From: Portunus trituberculatus
Lineage: Eukaryota > Arthropoda > Malacostraca > Decapoda > Portunidae
DNA length: 64,000 bases
NCBI RefSeq assembly: GCF_017591435.1
Contig: NC_059300.1
Span: forward strand, 19,180,436 to 19,244,435
Direction: 5' to 3'
Shown here: in pieces, positions 34,310 through 43,221 of the stretch
Numbering within the stretch: position 1 is the stretch's first letter
Layout: each line of letters begins with the position of its first letter
The notes under the pieces: generated by a model
What the model was told of the DNA's origin: nothing
Databases searched by the model: none
Seen by the model: only the letters and a program-made list of their open reading frames with translations
Translations under genes and position numbers: made by a program

Positions 34310-35092
34310 ATGGCAGACCAGCCCTTCCTTGATCTGAGACTGATACCGGAGTACGACGGCTCAGGCGCGCAGTCAGTGGTGGAATGGATAGAAAAGCTCG
34401 AGCTCATCTGTAAGCTGCGCAACGTCAGTGATGTGGCCAGTGTTATCCCTCTGCGTCTGTCGGGAGGTGCATTCGCCGTATACTTGCAGCTTGCAGAGGC
34501 GGACAGGAAGAAAGTCGAGAAGATCAAGGCGGCGCTTGTGGACGCTTTTGCCGTGGATTCGTATATCGCATACGAACAGTTCATCTGCCGGAAACTACAA
34601 GCTGGTGAGAGTCCGGATGTCTTTTTGGCGGAGTTACGCCGCCTGGCATCACTGTTCGGAGGCATGTCCGAGAAGGGACTCGCCTGTGCTTTCGTCGCTG
34701 GTCTTCCGGAAGGCATCAGGCGACTACTGAGAGCGGGCTCGCGGATGGAGACACTTGACCTGCCTCAAATCCTGGCGCGGACGAGGGCAGTGGTCCATGA
34801 CGACGGTGTCGGTGGTGTCCATGAAGTATGTTTCGGCGCCAGGGCTGGGAATATGAACATTGGCCCAGATCAACGGTGTTTCGTCTGCAATGGTGTGAAC
34901 CACTTTGCCAGAGACTGCTTGGCTCGTCAAGACACCTATAGCGGCAGGAGCCAGAGGAGCGCTGGACGCACTTCAAGACGTGGTGTGAGGTGCTACCGCT
35001 GTGGTGTCCTGGGCCACATCGCGTTGGCATGCCCGGAAAACGACCGTGGAGGGGAGGCGTCAGCGCCAGCCTCCTCTCTGGACAAGCAGTGA
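34310..35092 (+). CDS. gag: Ty3/Gypsy Gag with two zinc knuckles
   Basis: Intact 260-aa frame starting at ATG 34310 (MADQPFLDLRLIPEYDG), only 15 bases after the 5' LTR. The retrotransposon Gag core (VVEWIEKLELICKLRNVSD, FICRKLQAGESPDVFLAELR) covers residues 20-150. Two CCHC knuckles follow: CFVCNGVNHFARDC and CYRCGVLGHIALAC, both CX2CX4HX4C. Gag forms the particle and binds element RNA. The longer upstream reading frame into the LTR is not chosen, because it would be coded by LTR sequence. Protease lies in the -1 frame and overlaps by about 100 bases. Confidence 0.92.
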   Translation: MADQPFLDLRLIPEYDGSGAQSVVEWIEKLELICKLRNVSDVASVIPLRLSGGAFAVYLQLAEADRKKVEKIKAALVDAFAVDSYIAYEQFICRKLQAGESPDVFLAELRRLASLFGGMSEKGLACAFVAGLPEGIRRLLRAGSRMETLDLPQILARTRAVVHDDGVGGVHEVCFGARAGNMNIGPDQRCFVCNGVNHFARDCLARQDTYSGRSQRSAGRTSRRGVRCYRCGVLGHIALACPENDRGGEASAPASSLDKQ

Positions 35093-35604
35093 ATGAGGCA
35101 CTACCCATCGCGGAGGTGTGGCTAGACGGGAACCGGCGCAAAGTACTGGTAGACACTGGGTGCTCGCGGTGCGTGGCTCACGTCTTGTGCTGCAGAAAGT
35201 GGAGGAAAGAAGATGTGGCTATTTTGACCATAAGCGGTGAGGAGCAGAAATGCGAGGGTACAGGTGTCGTGCGCCTCCAACTTGACAGCGGTGCCTCTGT
35301 TGACGTAAAAGTGTTTGTGGTGAGTGACAAGCCCCTGGGGTTCCCGTTCATGTTAGGGATGAACGGTGTTGTGGCGTTGGGGGGAGTTGCTGTCAATGCG
35401 CACCGGCAAGTACGGTTCGGTGTCGAGGACGCGCCGATCTGCGCGGCTGCCGGCGCTACCACTGACATACAAGTGGATGAACAGGACTTCAGTGTTGCCT
35501 ATGATACTGCAAGTAACACCTGGACGGCGGCGTGGAAGTGGTCGGGGGGAGACGAGCCCGGCATCTTGCTGAACAAGGTGGAGGAGTACGCTGTGCCAAG
35601 TTAA
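34990..35604 (+). pseudogene. pol: Ty3/Gypsy protease region of pol
   Basis: Reading frame -1 to gag, overlapping it from 34990 to 35092, which suggests expression by ribosomal frameshifting. I see no textbook slippery site. The aspartic protease active site VLVDTGCSRCVA is near residue 54, and FPFMLGMNGVVALGG is the usual distal loop. The frame closes at TAA 35602-35604, and a TGA follows at about 35689. The reverse transcriptase continues in the same frame after these stops, so they are probable nonsense mutations. Confidence 0.85.
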
Positions 35605-36886
35605 ATAAGATCGCGGTATGAGGAGGAGGTGGATAAGTGGATAACAGACGGATGGTTGGTGCCGCACGACGAGTACAAGCACGGTCCTTGAAAAGGACTG
35701 ATTCCTCTTATGGCAGTTGTGCAGCACAACAAAGGAAAGGTGAGGCCTGTTCTTGACTTCAGGGAGCTGAACACTCATATAGACACCTACACGGCAGATT
35801 CTGATGTCTGCGCCGACAGACTAAGAGAGTGGCGGAAGCAAGGTAAGAATGTGTCCATCATAGATCTGAAGCATGCCTACTTACAAGTACACATTCACGA
35901 GTCGCCCTGGCCATATCAGACTGTTATGTATAAAGGGCGAAAGTACTGCCTCACACGTCTAGGTTTTGGTCTGAATGTCGCCCCCTTAATAATGAAGACT
36001 GTCCTCAGCTCTGCGTTATCACAAGACCCCGACGTGAAACGTGGGACTTCGGCCTACATTGATGACGTCTACGTTAACGAGGACATCGTCACAGCTCGTC
36101 GGGTGGCGGAGCACCTTCATCGTTACGGCTTAACCACCAAGGCTTATGAGCGCGTTACAGAGGGCGCTCGAGTGCTGGGCCTGAGGGTTTGGGGGGAGAG
36201 TGGCATGCTGCTCTGGGGACGTGATGGCAAGGTGAGTGGTGTGCCTACCCGCCTGACGCGGCGAACAGCTTTTACCTACTGCGGCAAGTTAACTGGCCAT
36301 TTTCCAGTGTGTGGGTGGCTGAGAGCGGCAGCGGCCTACGTGAAAAGAAGAGCTAACACGGCTACGCACACCTGGGATGACATCATCGTCGACGCCGGCC
36401 TGCGAAGTATCCTGGAGGAAATAGCAGGGAAGGTACTGAAGGACAACCCTGTTCGAGGAAGATGGGATGTAGGAGGAACAGAGGCAAAAGTGTGGGTGGA
36501 TGCTAGCTCCTTAGCTATGGGAGCAGCAGTCGAGGTGGAAGGTAAGATCGTCGAGGACGCCTGCTGGTTGCGTCCTGTTGGCGCCAGCCACATCAACATG
36601 GCTGAACTTGATGCGGTCATCAAAGGACTCAACCTTGCTCTGGCATGGAAGATGAGTAAGGTAGAAATGGTGACTGATTCCTCTACTTTCCACCGCTGGA
36701 TTAACAACTGCCTCACTGGACGAGCAAGGCTAAAAACAAAAGCTGCCAGCGAGATGCTGATTCGCCAACGACTTGAGATCGTGATGTCTCTGGTTAGGGA
36801 GTGCGGACTCGTACTCACAGTGTCTCTGGTGCCCTCAAGCGAGAACAAGGCAGATGTCCTCACCCGCGTGCCACAGCGATGGTTAA
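35605..36886 (+). pseudogene. pol: Ty3/Gypsy reverse transcriptase and RNase H region of pol
   Basis: VRPVLDFRELNTHID, IIDLKHAYLQVHIHE (catalytic Asp), YCLTRLGFGLNVAPLIM and SAYIDDVYVNEDI (YxDD) define the reverse transcriptase. RNase H shows KVWVDASSLAMGAAVEV, HINMAELDAVIKGL, MVTDSSTFHRWI and SENKADVLTR, which are Asp, Glu, Asp and Asp boxes. The frame is open from 35710 to the piggyBac-2 insertion site at 36883-36886; codons continue across it in the same register. Confidence 0.9.
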
Positions 36887-37254
36887 CCCGTAAAGTGTTT
36901 AGTACGTATATATACGTTCGGGAGGGAAAGTGTTTAGTACGTATATATACGATCATCGTTTTCTTTTACTTCATGGCACCTAAACCTGTAGAAATGGTTC
37001 AAGATGTCTTTTCTATGCCTAAATATGATTTTGAAAGCTCACTCTCATTTTTATTGTATTGCTGTGGTCTATTACATATAATGTATCCATGACCACGAAT
37101 GATTTATTGAAAAAATAGGTATATTTATAAAAAATATGTCAGTGGTGTCATAATTACTTATCAATATACTCAAAATACTGTTCAGTAGATCAGCTATTTT
37201 TATATCATTCCAACTTGAATAGCAATTTCAATATATTTTGTGTTCATGCGTACA

Positions 37255-37400
37255 GTCATCGTCGGTTGTGTTGGCAGCCCTGGGGCGTGAGGCGCCGCCA
37301 AAGCAACGCAAAGATACGAGGTTCATGTGTGTGCCCTGCGACACGGCTCTTTGTCTGGACCCGTGTTTTGAGGTATATCACTCTCTCAAGATATACTAGA
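37255..37400 (+). pseudogene. piggyBac-2 transposase, C-terminal cysteine-rich remnant
   Basis: One frame reads KDTRFMCVPCDTALCLDPCF followed by EVYHSLKIY and a stop at about 37399. The CxxC...CxxxCF...YH pattern is the C-terminal cross-brace domain of piggyBac transposases. It matches the end of piggyBac-1 (CKVCQVALCVVPCFE). The catalytic core is gone; the plus-strand direction agrees with piggyBac-1. Confidence 0.75.
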
Positions 37401-37482
37401 GTGGTATAGATAATTGTAAATAATGTATATACTATAGAGCATAGGAAAATATGTTTCATTTGCTGCTAATGAAAGACAGAAG

Positions 37483-37716
37483 TTTATAATACTGTACGGA
37501 AACCTGAAAGTTTACAGGCACAAGTTTTTTTTTCCCTATGGCCGTTTATAATACGGAAACCTGAAAGTTTACAGGCACAAGTTTTTTTTTTCCCTATGGC
37601 CGTTTATAATACGGAAACCTGAAAGTTTACAGGCACAAGTTTTTTTTTCCCTATGGCCGTTTATAATACGGAAACCTGAAAGTTTACAGGCACAAGATTT
37701 TTTTTTCCCTATGGCC
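37483..37716. repeat. ~58-bp tandem repeat, four units
   Basis: Units begin TTTATAATACGGAAACCTGA and contain AAGTTTACAGGCACAAG, a T-run and CCCTATGGCC. Unit starts are at 37483, 37545, 37603 and 37660. The units are almost identical, differing in T-run length and a TGTA insertion in the first. Confidence 0.93.
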
Positions 37717-38776
37717 ATGAGATGCGTATTTGCGTGTCAACAGTTAGTTGTAGGTACATTAGCCAATACACTTTTCCCTATGTAAGCATCAATTGCCACA
37801 TTATTTCTGCTGTCTTTTATGCACATGTGCTTTCATATCATTCATTCCTCATCTTATTTACTTTGGCCCACAGTAGATAGATAGAAGTATAGAACTGTAG
37901 TTGTAGTTAGTGTAGTGTTAGCTATACAGGCAGCCTCGTTGGGCCCAACAGGGTTGTTGCTGTCTGTTTCTCCTTTGTATTCATTCCTGGCTCGGAACCT
38001 GAGTCATCAGTTTCCCAGCCATACAGATTTTCATGGGATATGTTACAGTCCAGAGGTAATACACAATTACCTCTTAGATATACTTGTAAAATTGGGATGT
38101 TATGTAAATTGTACAGTAGCAGAGCAATACCAAATTGGTCGGCAGCAAATGCAAAGACGCGAAGCTACGTAGTAAATGGGAAAATGTTTGGGGTATGTGA
38201 TCAGCTGGCGGGCGAGGGCGGGCGGGCTGTGGTATGCAGGAGTACCAACATAAAAAAACATAAAATTCGTATATTGGGTTATTTGGGCAGCTGTGTGTAA
38301 TTTTTTTGTTGTTGGTGTTACAAAACATGTTATGCTTGTGCAATGAAGGGATAATATTGTGCTACTTATATACACATAGAGAAAATATAGTCTGTACGAG
38401 CGTGATAAATTTGGTACTATGATATGACTATAGAAAGGCTAGACAAACAATCCTCAGATATATTTTAAAAGAAACTCAAACTAAACAATATATAGTCATG
38501 GAAGAAGCATTCACAGTGTGTCGGAAATAATAAATAAGAAGCGGAAGTTACATAGTACTATTCTACATGTTTCGTCTTACGCACCACCACTGGAGTATTG
38601 GTGCCACGCGTGAAAGGACTCACAGAAAAGGACAGCTTACAGGGAACACACATATATCGCATTTATATCGTTCAAATCAGCTATTTTTTTTCAATTTTAT
38701 AAGACAATAATATTATTTGGCCAAAATCCAACCCCACATGACCTGTTTCACTCCTATAAAGCAACACTGCGCGGGT

Positions 38777-39826
38777 TAAGGACGTCCGCGGCCAACGTCA
38801 TGGAACCACCGCCAGTGTGTGCGGCAGCTGTCGAAACGCCCCTTGACCAATTAGTGACAGACATCCACCATTCCCGTGGCCACCCTGGGGTAAGAAGAAC
38901 GCTGTACTTTGTAAAACGAGTCAACGCGGCAGTGACGAAAGGACAGGTGCGTGCTGTTGTCGCTTCCTGACAGATATGCCAGTCTATAGACCCAGCGCCA
39001 ATGAAGTGGAAATGGATATCACGCACTGTAGAGGAAGGTCATATCTCACGCTCATCGACTGCGGGCCTTCTCGCTTCACCATCTGGCGCCCACTGAGGCT
39101 ACAAATGAGCGATAACATCATCGAGCAGTTGGAAGCAGTTTTCTGTGAGCGCGCGGGGCTCCGGACGAGATTCTGACTGACAATGACACCGCCTTCCGCA
39201 GCAAGTTGTTCGCTCAGTTTGCCTTGCGTTGGAACGTGAATATGCACTTCCGGGGAGCGTATTCACCGTCTGGAAATGGTGTCGTTGAGAGGTGTCACAG
39301 GACAGTGAAGGTCATCGCAGCAAGAAAAGGATGCTCCATAGCAGAAGCGGTGTACCTCTACAACATCACACCCGGGGATGACTGCTCGCCTACCTCTGCG
39401 CCTGCGAACATGTTGTACGGGTATTCAGTGAGAGTGCGGGGAGAAGACACAAGCAGAAGCAACCCTGCAGTAGAAAACAACCCTCACCATGTAGGAGAAG
39501 TTTGGGTAAAGCCTCCCGGCGTGTGCTGCGACGAGCAATACAAAGAGGGCGTCGTGACTGGAGTGGTATTGGATCAAGTCTCCAAAGTTGATGGTACACC
39601 TCGTCACGTTCGTGATCTGCGACATCGCGTTTCACCACCAAGACACCAGGACAGAGTAGTAGGCAACTCGGACAATAACTGCGAGGATCTGGTGGTTACG
39701 TTTCCTACTCCAGAAGAGCAGCGTGAGGAGGAGGACCCTGAGAGAAACGGTGAAGATGTTGGGAGTGTGGTGCTGAGGCGTTCTGCTAGAATCAAACAAT
39801 CTACCAGGTGTCTGCTGTGTGATTGA
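38777..39826 (+). pseudogene. pol: Ty3/Gypsy integrase, frameshifted
   Basis: Begins with LDQLVTDIHHSRGHPGVRR, the HHCC zinc-binding start; the first of the two Cys codons before QIC is TGA at 38968-38970. The catalytic core is split over frames: YLTLIDCGPSRFTIW, then LTDNDTAFRSKLF, then YSPSGNGVVERCHRTVKV (the DDE Glu). The C-terminal part runs to a stop at 39824-39826 with RQDV-type basic residues and LRRSARIKQSTRC. At least two frameshifts and one nonsense codon, so it is inactive. Confidence 0.87.
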
Positions 39827-39881
39827 AGGCTTGTGGGAGATGGTGACTGAGTGCCTGGGTGATTTAGATATCAGGGGGGAG

Positions 39882-40342
39882 TGTGGACTGACGGAGTGTT
39901 GTTGGCTCACTACCGCTCGTTTGTGGTTAAATTAAGGTAGTTTACCCCACAGACTGACGTGGCTCTTGCCGGCAGCTATGAGAGGAAGCGACGTTTTCCA
40001 GGCTAGCCAGCGCAGCGGGAGATGGACACCAGCCGCCATACACACCACTACCCCTGTTCTGTTCAGCGAAGATTGTGTGCGAGGTCGTGCCGCAGGGGAG
40101 GCACGAGCGACGGGATCAAGCACGAGGAGCCAGTGTGGGCGAGTTGTGGGCCCTTACGAGTGCGTGGGACTCCCTACATGTGTTGCCGCCGTGCCAGTGG
40201 AGGAGACGGCCACGAGAGGAGGGAGACACGACGTTGGAGACGTGTGATCACCAAGACTGTGGTGCCTGCTGTGCTGCTAGTTCTGTGCTCTGTAAATAAA
40301 CTGCAATTGGGAGAACAGTGTTTCGAGTTACGCCCTGCCACA
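39882..40342 (+). repeat. 3' LTR of the Ty3/Gypsy element
   Basis: 461 bp, preceded by the purine tract AGGGGGGAG. Nearly identical to the 5' LTR, and followed directly by the CTATT target duplication. Confidence 0.93.
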
Positions 40343-40347
40343 CTATT

Positions 40348-41120
40348 ACACTAGTCCACAATTAGCTGATGCTCTAGTTATGAACCAGACTGATATTTAT
40401 GGAACCCTACGCTTGAATCGAAAAGAAGTTCCAGAACAACTGAAAAGAAAAAAACTGAAGAAAGGAGAAGTTGCAGCATTTCAGAGAGGCAAAGTAATGA
40501 CTCTTCTTTGGAAAGACAAAAATGATGTTGCAATGCTGTCAACCATTCACAACCCAGCTATGCATGACATTTTGACAAGACAAGGGCCTGTGAAGAAACC
40601 CAAAGTTGTATGTGAATACAATCATACAATGGGAGGAGTTGACAAGGTAGACCAGCAGCTGGTAGATTATCCCATTCCAAGGAAATGGGGTAAGAAATAT
40701 TACAAGACAGTCTTCTTCCATTTGATGGATATTGCAGTATGGAATGCTTTCATCCTGCATCAAGAAGCATTCACTCAGTCAGGAAAAAAACGCCTAACAC
40801 ACCTGAAATTTCGTATGCAAATTATACGAAACATAATTGGCAAGTATGGACCTGCTTTAACACCAAGAAGATCACCAGGTAGACCCGAAACAATACCAGG
40901 AAGTTTGCGGTATACGCCAGGAGGACATTTTCCAATGGAAGTTCCACCAACAGAAAAAAAGAAGAATCCCACAAGAAAATGTGTTGTATGCAATCTGAAG
41001 CGTGACCAAAGAGGGAAACCAGTCAGTAAAGAGTCACGCTACATGTGTAAAGTTTGCCAAGTAGCTCTATGTGTTGTGCCATGTTTTGAAAAAGTACCAT
41101 TCAAAATAATTTCATGCATA
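40348..41120 (+). pseudogene. piggyBac-1 transposase, C-terminal part
   Basis: Resumes the transposase as TSPQLADALVMNQTDIYG after the target duplication, then RLNRKEVPEQLKRKKL, VAMLSTIHNP and EYNHTMGGVDKVDQQLVDY (the third and fourth Asp). The helical region and C-terminal cysteine-rich domain follow with CVVCNLKRDQRGKP and YMCKVCQVALCVVPCFEKV. The open frame continues past this into low-complexity sequence to 41342; the conserved end is near 41100. The N-terminal part is at 32927-33828. Confidence 0.88.
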
Positions 41121-41766
41121 AATTTTCTGAAGGAATACTGTTCTTTTATATGTGCAAATAAAGGTCATTTGTGTTATTTTTTTTTGCTAACAACTTACAG
41201 TTTTCAATTGATTGCATTCATAATAAAATGCCGGATAAAGGAATTTATTTATTTATATTTATATATTATAAGTTTTGGCAGATTTCTGGTAACAAATGTA
41301 ATAAAAAAAAAAAAAAATTTTATTTCTCTTTACCTTTGGTAATAAAATTATGAGAAACTATGGCGAAAATATACGGTTTATAGGAAGACGAGTTAACTCG
41401 TATATGTCTACAAAGGTATTTTCAAAATAAAAAGTTAACCACAAAAATGGGGAAAAACAGTAATTACAAGCTGTTTTCATAATCAGCATGAAAAATACTA
41501 TATAGAACCAAAATAAAAAAAATTAGTCTGAAAAAGAAACGTTTTTAACTAAAAAACTGTTGGGGAAGGGGTTAACGAACACCAAACTCGCTTTAACAAA
41601 ATTTTATCCAAGTAATTTTTTTCAAGTTTGAAAGTCCCGCTGTATCACGCAGGCCGACAGGCTTTTGAATACACCAGCGCCTCTTGCAGACAAAACGCGC
41701 ACCACTCACTCCCTCAAGTTCAAAACAATAACAGCATCAGCAGCAGCTCGTCTTCCCTCGCTCAAC

Positions 41767-42060
41767 ATGCCACCAAAATGCCCTGCAATGTTGCCTAGCG
41801 TTGCTAAGAAGACCAGGAAATCTCTTATTCTCGAAGTGAAGCTGAACATTATTCACAGACATGAGAGAGGCGAGAAAACTAATAGCATTGCTTGCCGCCA
41901 TGGCTTGACTCCATCTACTGTCTCTACTATTTTCAAGTCAGTAGATTCTATTTAGAAGGCTGGTGAGACCATATCTTCCTTGCAAGCTAAAAGAACCACC
42001 TGAACTCATGACTTTGCAATGGATAAAATGAAAAGCCTTGTGGAAATATGGTACATAAGT
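41767..42060 (+). pseudogene. Tigger transposase, N-terminal remnant
   Basis: ATG at 41767 begins MPPKCPAMLPSVAKKTRKSL. ILEVKLNIIHRHERGEKTNS and IACRHGLTPSTVSTIFKSVD follow. This is the CENP-B/pogo-type N-terminal helix-turn-helix that binds the element ends. A TAG stop interrupts near 41953, after which KAGETISSLQAKRTT and MDKMKSLVEIW continue. The catalytic DDE domain is deleted. Confidence 0.85.
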
Positions 42061-42427
42061 TTTGTATGCGGTACAATGATGCGCCCTTTGTTTACGAGTA
42101 CATTCCACAGGTTGCCAGCTAGTGTCTTTCCCACTCCACTCTCCCTCCCTTCATAAATTTAAGATCATCAATATTATAAAGTTACTTACATACATACATT
42201 AGTGTACATTATAATGACTTAAATTAAACTGCCTAAATGTTTAACTTCATAATTTTTTACTTTCATTAAACCTTTCACTGTGCTATGATGCAGTCTCACT
42301 TTCTTTACTCTCAATGGAAGTTCAAGTCAGGGGTTAAACTTGTTATAATCAGTTCCCTTAACGAAAATTCACTTAATGAAAATTTTTTTAGGAACGTAAT
42401 CCGTTCGTTAAGAGGGGGTTGCCTGTA

Positions 42428-43221
42428 TCTGTCTTTCCTATGGATCTTGTGCACTGTGATTGTTCTTTCATTATTTTCACACTATTTACTTTTTTTTTTT
42501 TTTAAAGAAAGTGCAGTTTTAGTTTATGTGTGAATAGTGCCTGCATCACTTCCTTCCTCTCTCCTCTTCCATTCACCTCCATTAACCGCAAATGTCAGTC
42601 TCCTCGATAAGAACAATTAATAAAACTTTTTCTTCTACTATATATTTTTTTTTTCATGCACTGAAAAGTATGTGTGTGTATATAAGTGAAAAGGTGAAAC
42701 AAACCTCTCCCATATCTGCCTACCTCTTCCACCCATTCTTAACTTTCTGGGGAGAACAATGTAAACAAACTTTTGCATCTTTTATTCTCTCTCTTCTCTC
42801 CTATGTCTAGGTAAAACTTAATTTATTCTATGAATAACGTTTACAGAGTTAACAATAAGCTCTGTGATGAATAGAGCAGCCAGTTTCCTGTGGGTGGCTA
42901 TATTATACACTCCAGCTGATCTACAGTGAGGCTGGGGAGTAAGATGTGTTGGGGTAATTTCCTGTGGAATGTCCCCACCTCTGAGATAATATACTTTATT
43001 AAAGTAATTTATGTATTTACATTCTCTTTTGTCATGTTTTATGTTTATAAACAATATTTGTTATTTATAAATACATTTTCTTACCTGAAAAAGACATGAA
43101 AAATATTGGGGTGCTTTTTTGGGGGGAGGTTGGAATGGATTAATGGCCTTTCAATGCATTTCAATGGGGAAAATTATTTTGGGATGCAAGCTCTGTCACG
43201 AAACAAATTAAACTTGTATGG
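42428..43221. other. Spacer, possible mariner-type remnant
   Basis: AT-rich, no coding sequence. CAATGGGGAAAATTATTTTG and CACGAAACAAATTAAACTTG at 43160-43220 resemble the inner end of a mariner-type MITE that may pair with 32385. Confidence 0.45.

Larger units (their letters stand above)
36887..38775 (+). mobile_element. piggyBac-2 transposon (innermost level)
   Basis: The left end is CCCGTAAAGTGTTTAG and the right end inward is CCCGCGCAGTGTTGC, flanked by TTAA (36883-36886 and 38776-38779). The left end has two copies of AGTACGTATATATACG (about 36901 and 36937). It is 1.89 kb and keeps only the cysteine-rich end of a transposase. A four-unit tandem repeat fills 37483-37716. Confidence 0.88.
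33834..40342 (+). mobile_element. Ty3/Gypsy LTR retrotransposon (third level)
   Basis: Two 461-bp LTRs (33834-34294 and 39882-40342) starting TGTGGAC and ending GCCACA, 5-bp target duplication CTATT, and order gag, protease, reverse transcriptase, RNase H, integrase. A purine tract (AGGGGGGAG) precedes the 3' LTR. No env ORF fits between integrase and the 3' LTR. The two LTRs differ by about two substitutions by eye, so insertion was recent, yet pol has several stops and frameshifts. It is itself interrupted by piggyBac-2. Confidence 0.93.
32598..41571 (+). mobile_element. piggyBac-1 transposon (second level)
   Basis: The ends are CCCCTTCC on both sides, flanked by TTAA (32594-32597 and 41572-41575). 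Joining the flanks at one TTAA restores continuous Tigger sequence. The transposase gene is in two parts because a Ty3/Gypsy element is inserted in it. Four near-palindromes lie just inside the left end and one inside the right. Without the inserted element it is about 2.46 kb, a normal piggyBac length. Confidence 0.9.
32514..42425 (+). mobile_element. pogo/Tigger-type transposon (outer level of a nest)
   Basis: The left end is CAAGCAATCCCTGCTTAACG and the right end inward is CAGGCAACCCCCTCTTAACG, with TA at 32512-32513 and 42426-42427. Once the 8.97-kb piggyBac-1 insertion is removed, the element is about 0.94 kb. It keeps the N-terminal helix-turn-helix of a Tigger transposase (41767 onward), which supports the pogo/Tigger assignment. 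Plus-strand coding direction. Confidence 0.82.

Noticed and set aside
36887..37092. Extension of the Ty3/Gypsy RNase H frame into additional C-terminal residues
   Set aside because: This part of the open frame lies inside piggyBac-2, past the TTAA insertion site.
37483..37716. CRISPR-like array
   Set aside because: The units are contiguous tandem copies without unique spacers, in a eukaryotic transposon.
38754..39026. Separate small minus-strand gene over the integrase start
   Set aside because: Antisense of the integrase zinc-binding region; no conserved features.
41171..41353. Short frame after the piggyBac-1 transposase
   Set aside because: AT-rich low-complexity sequence in the piggyBac-1 3' region; no motif or homologous pattern.
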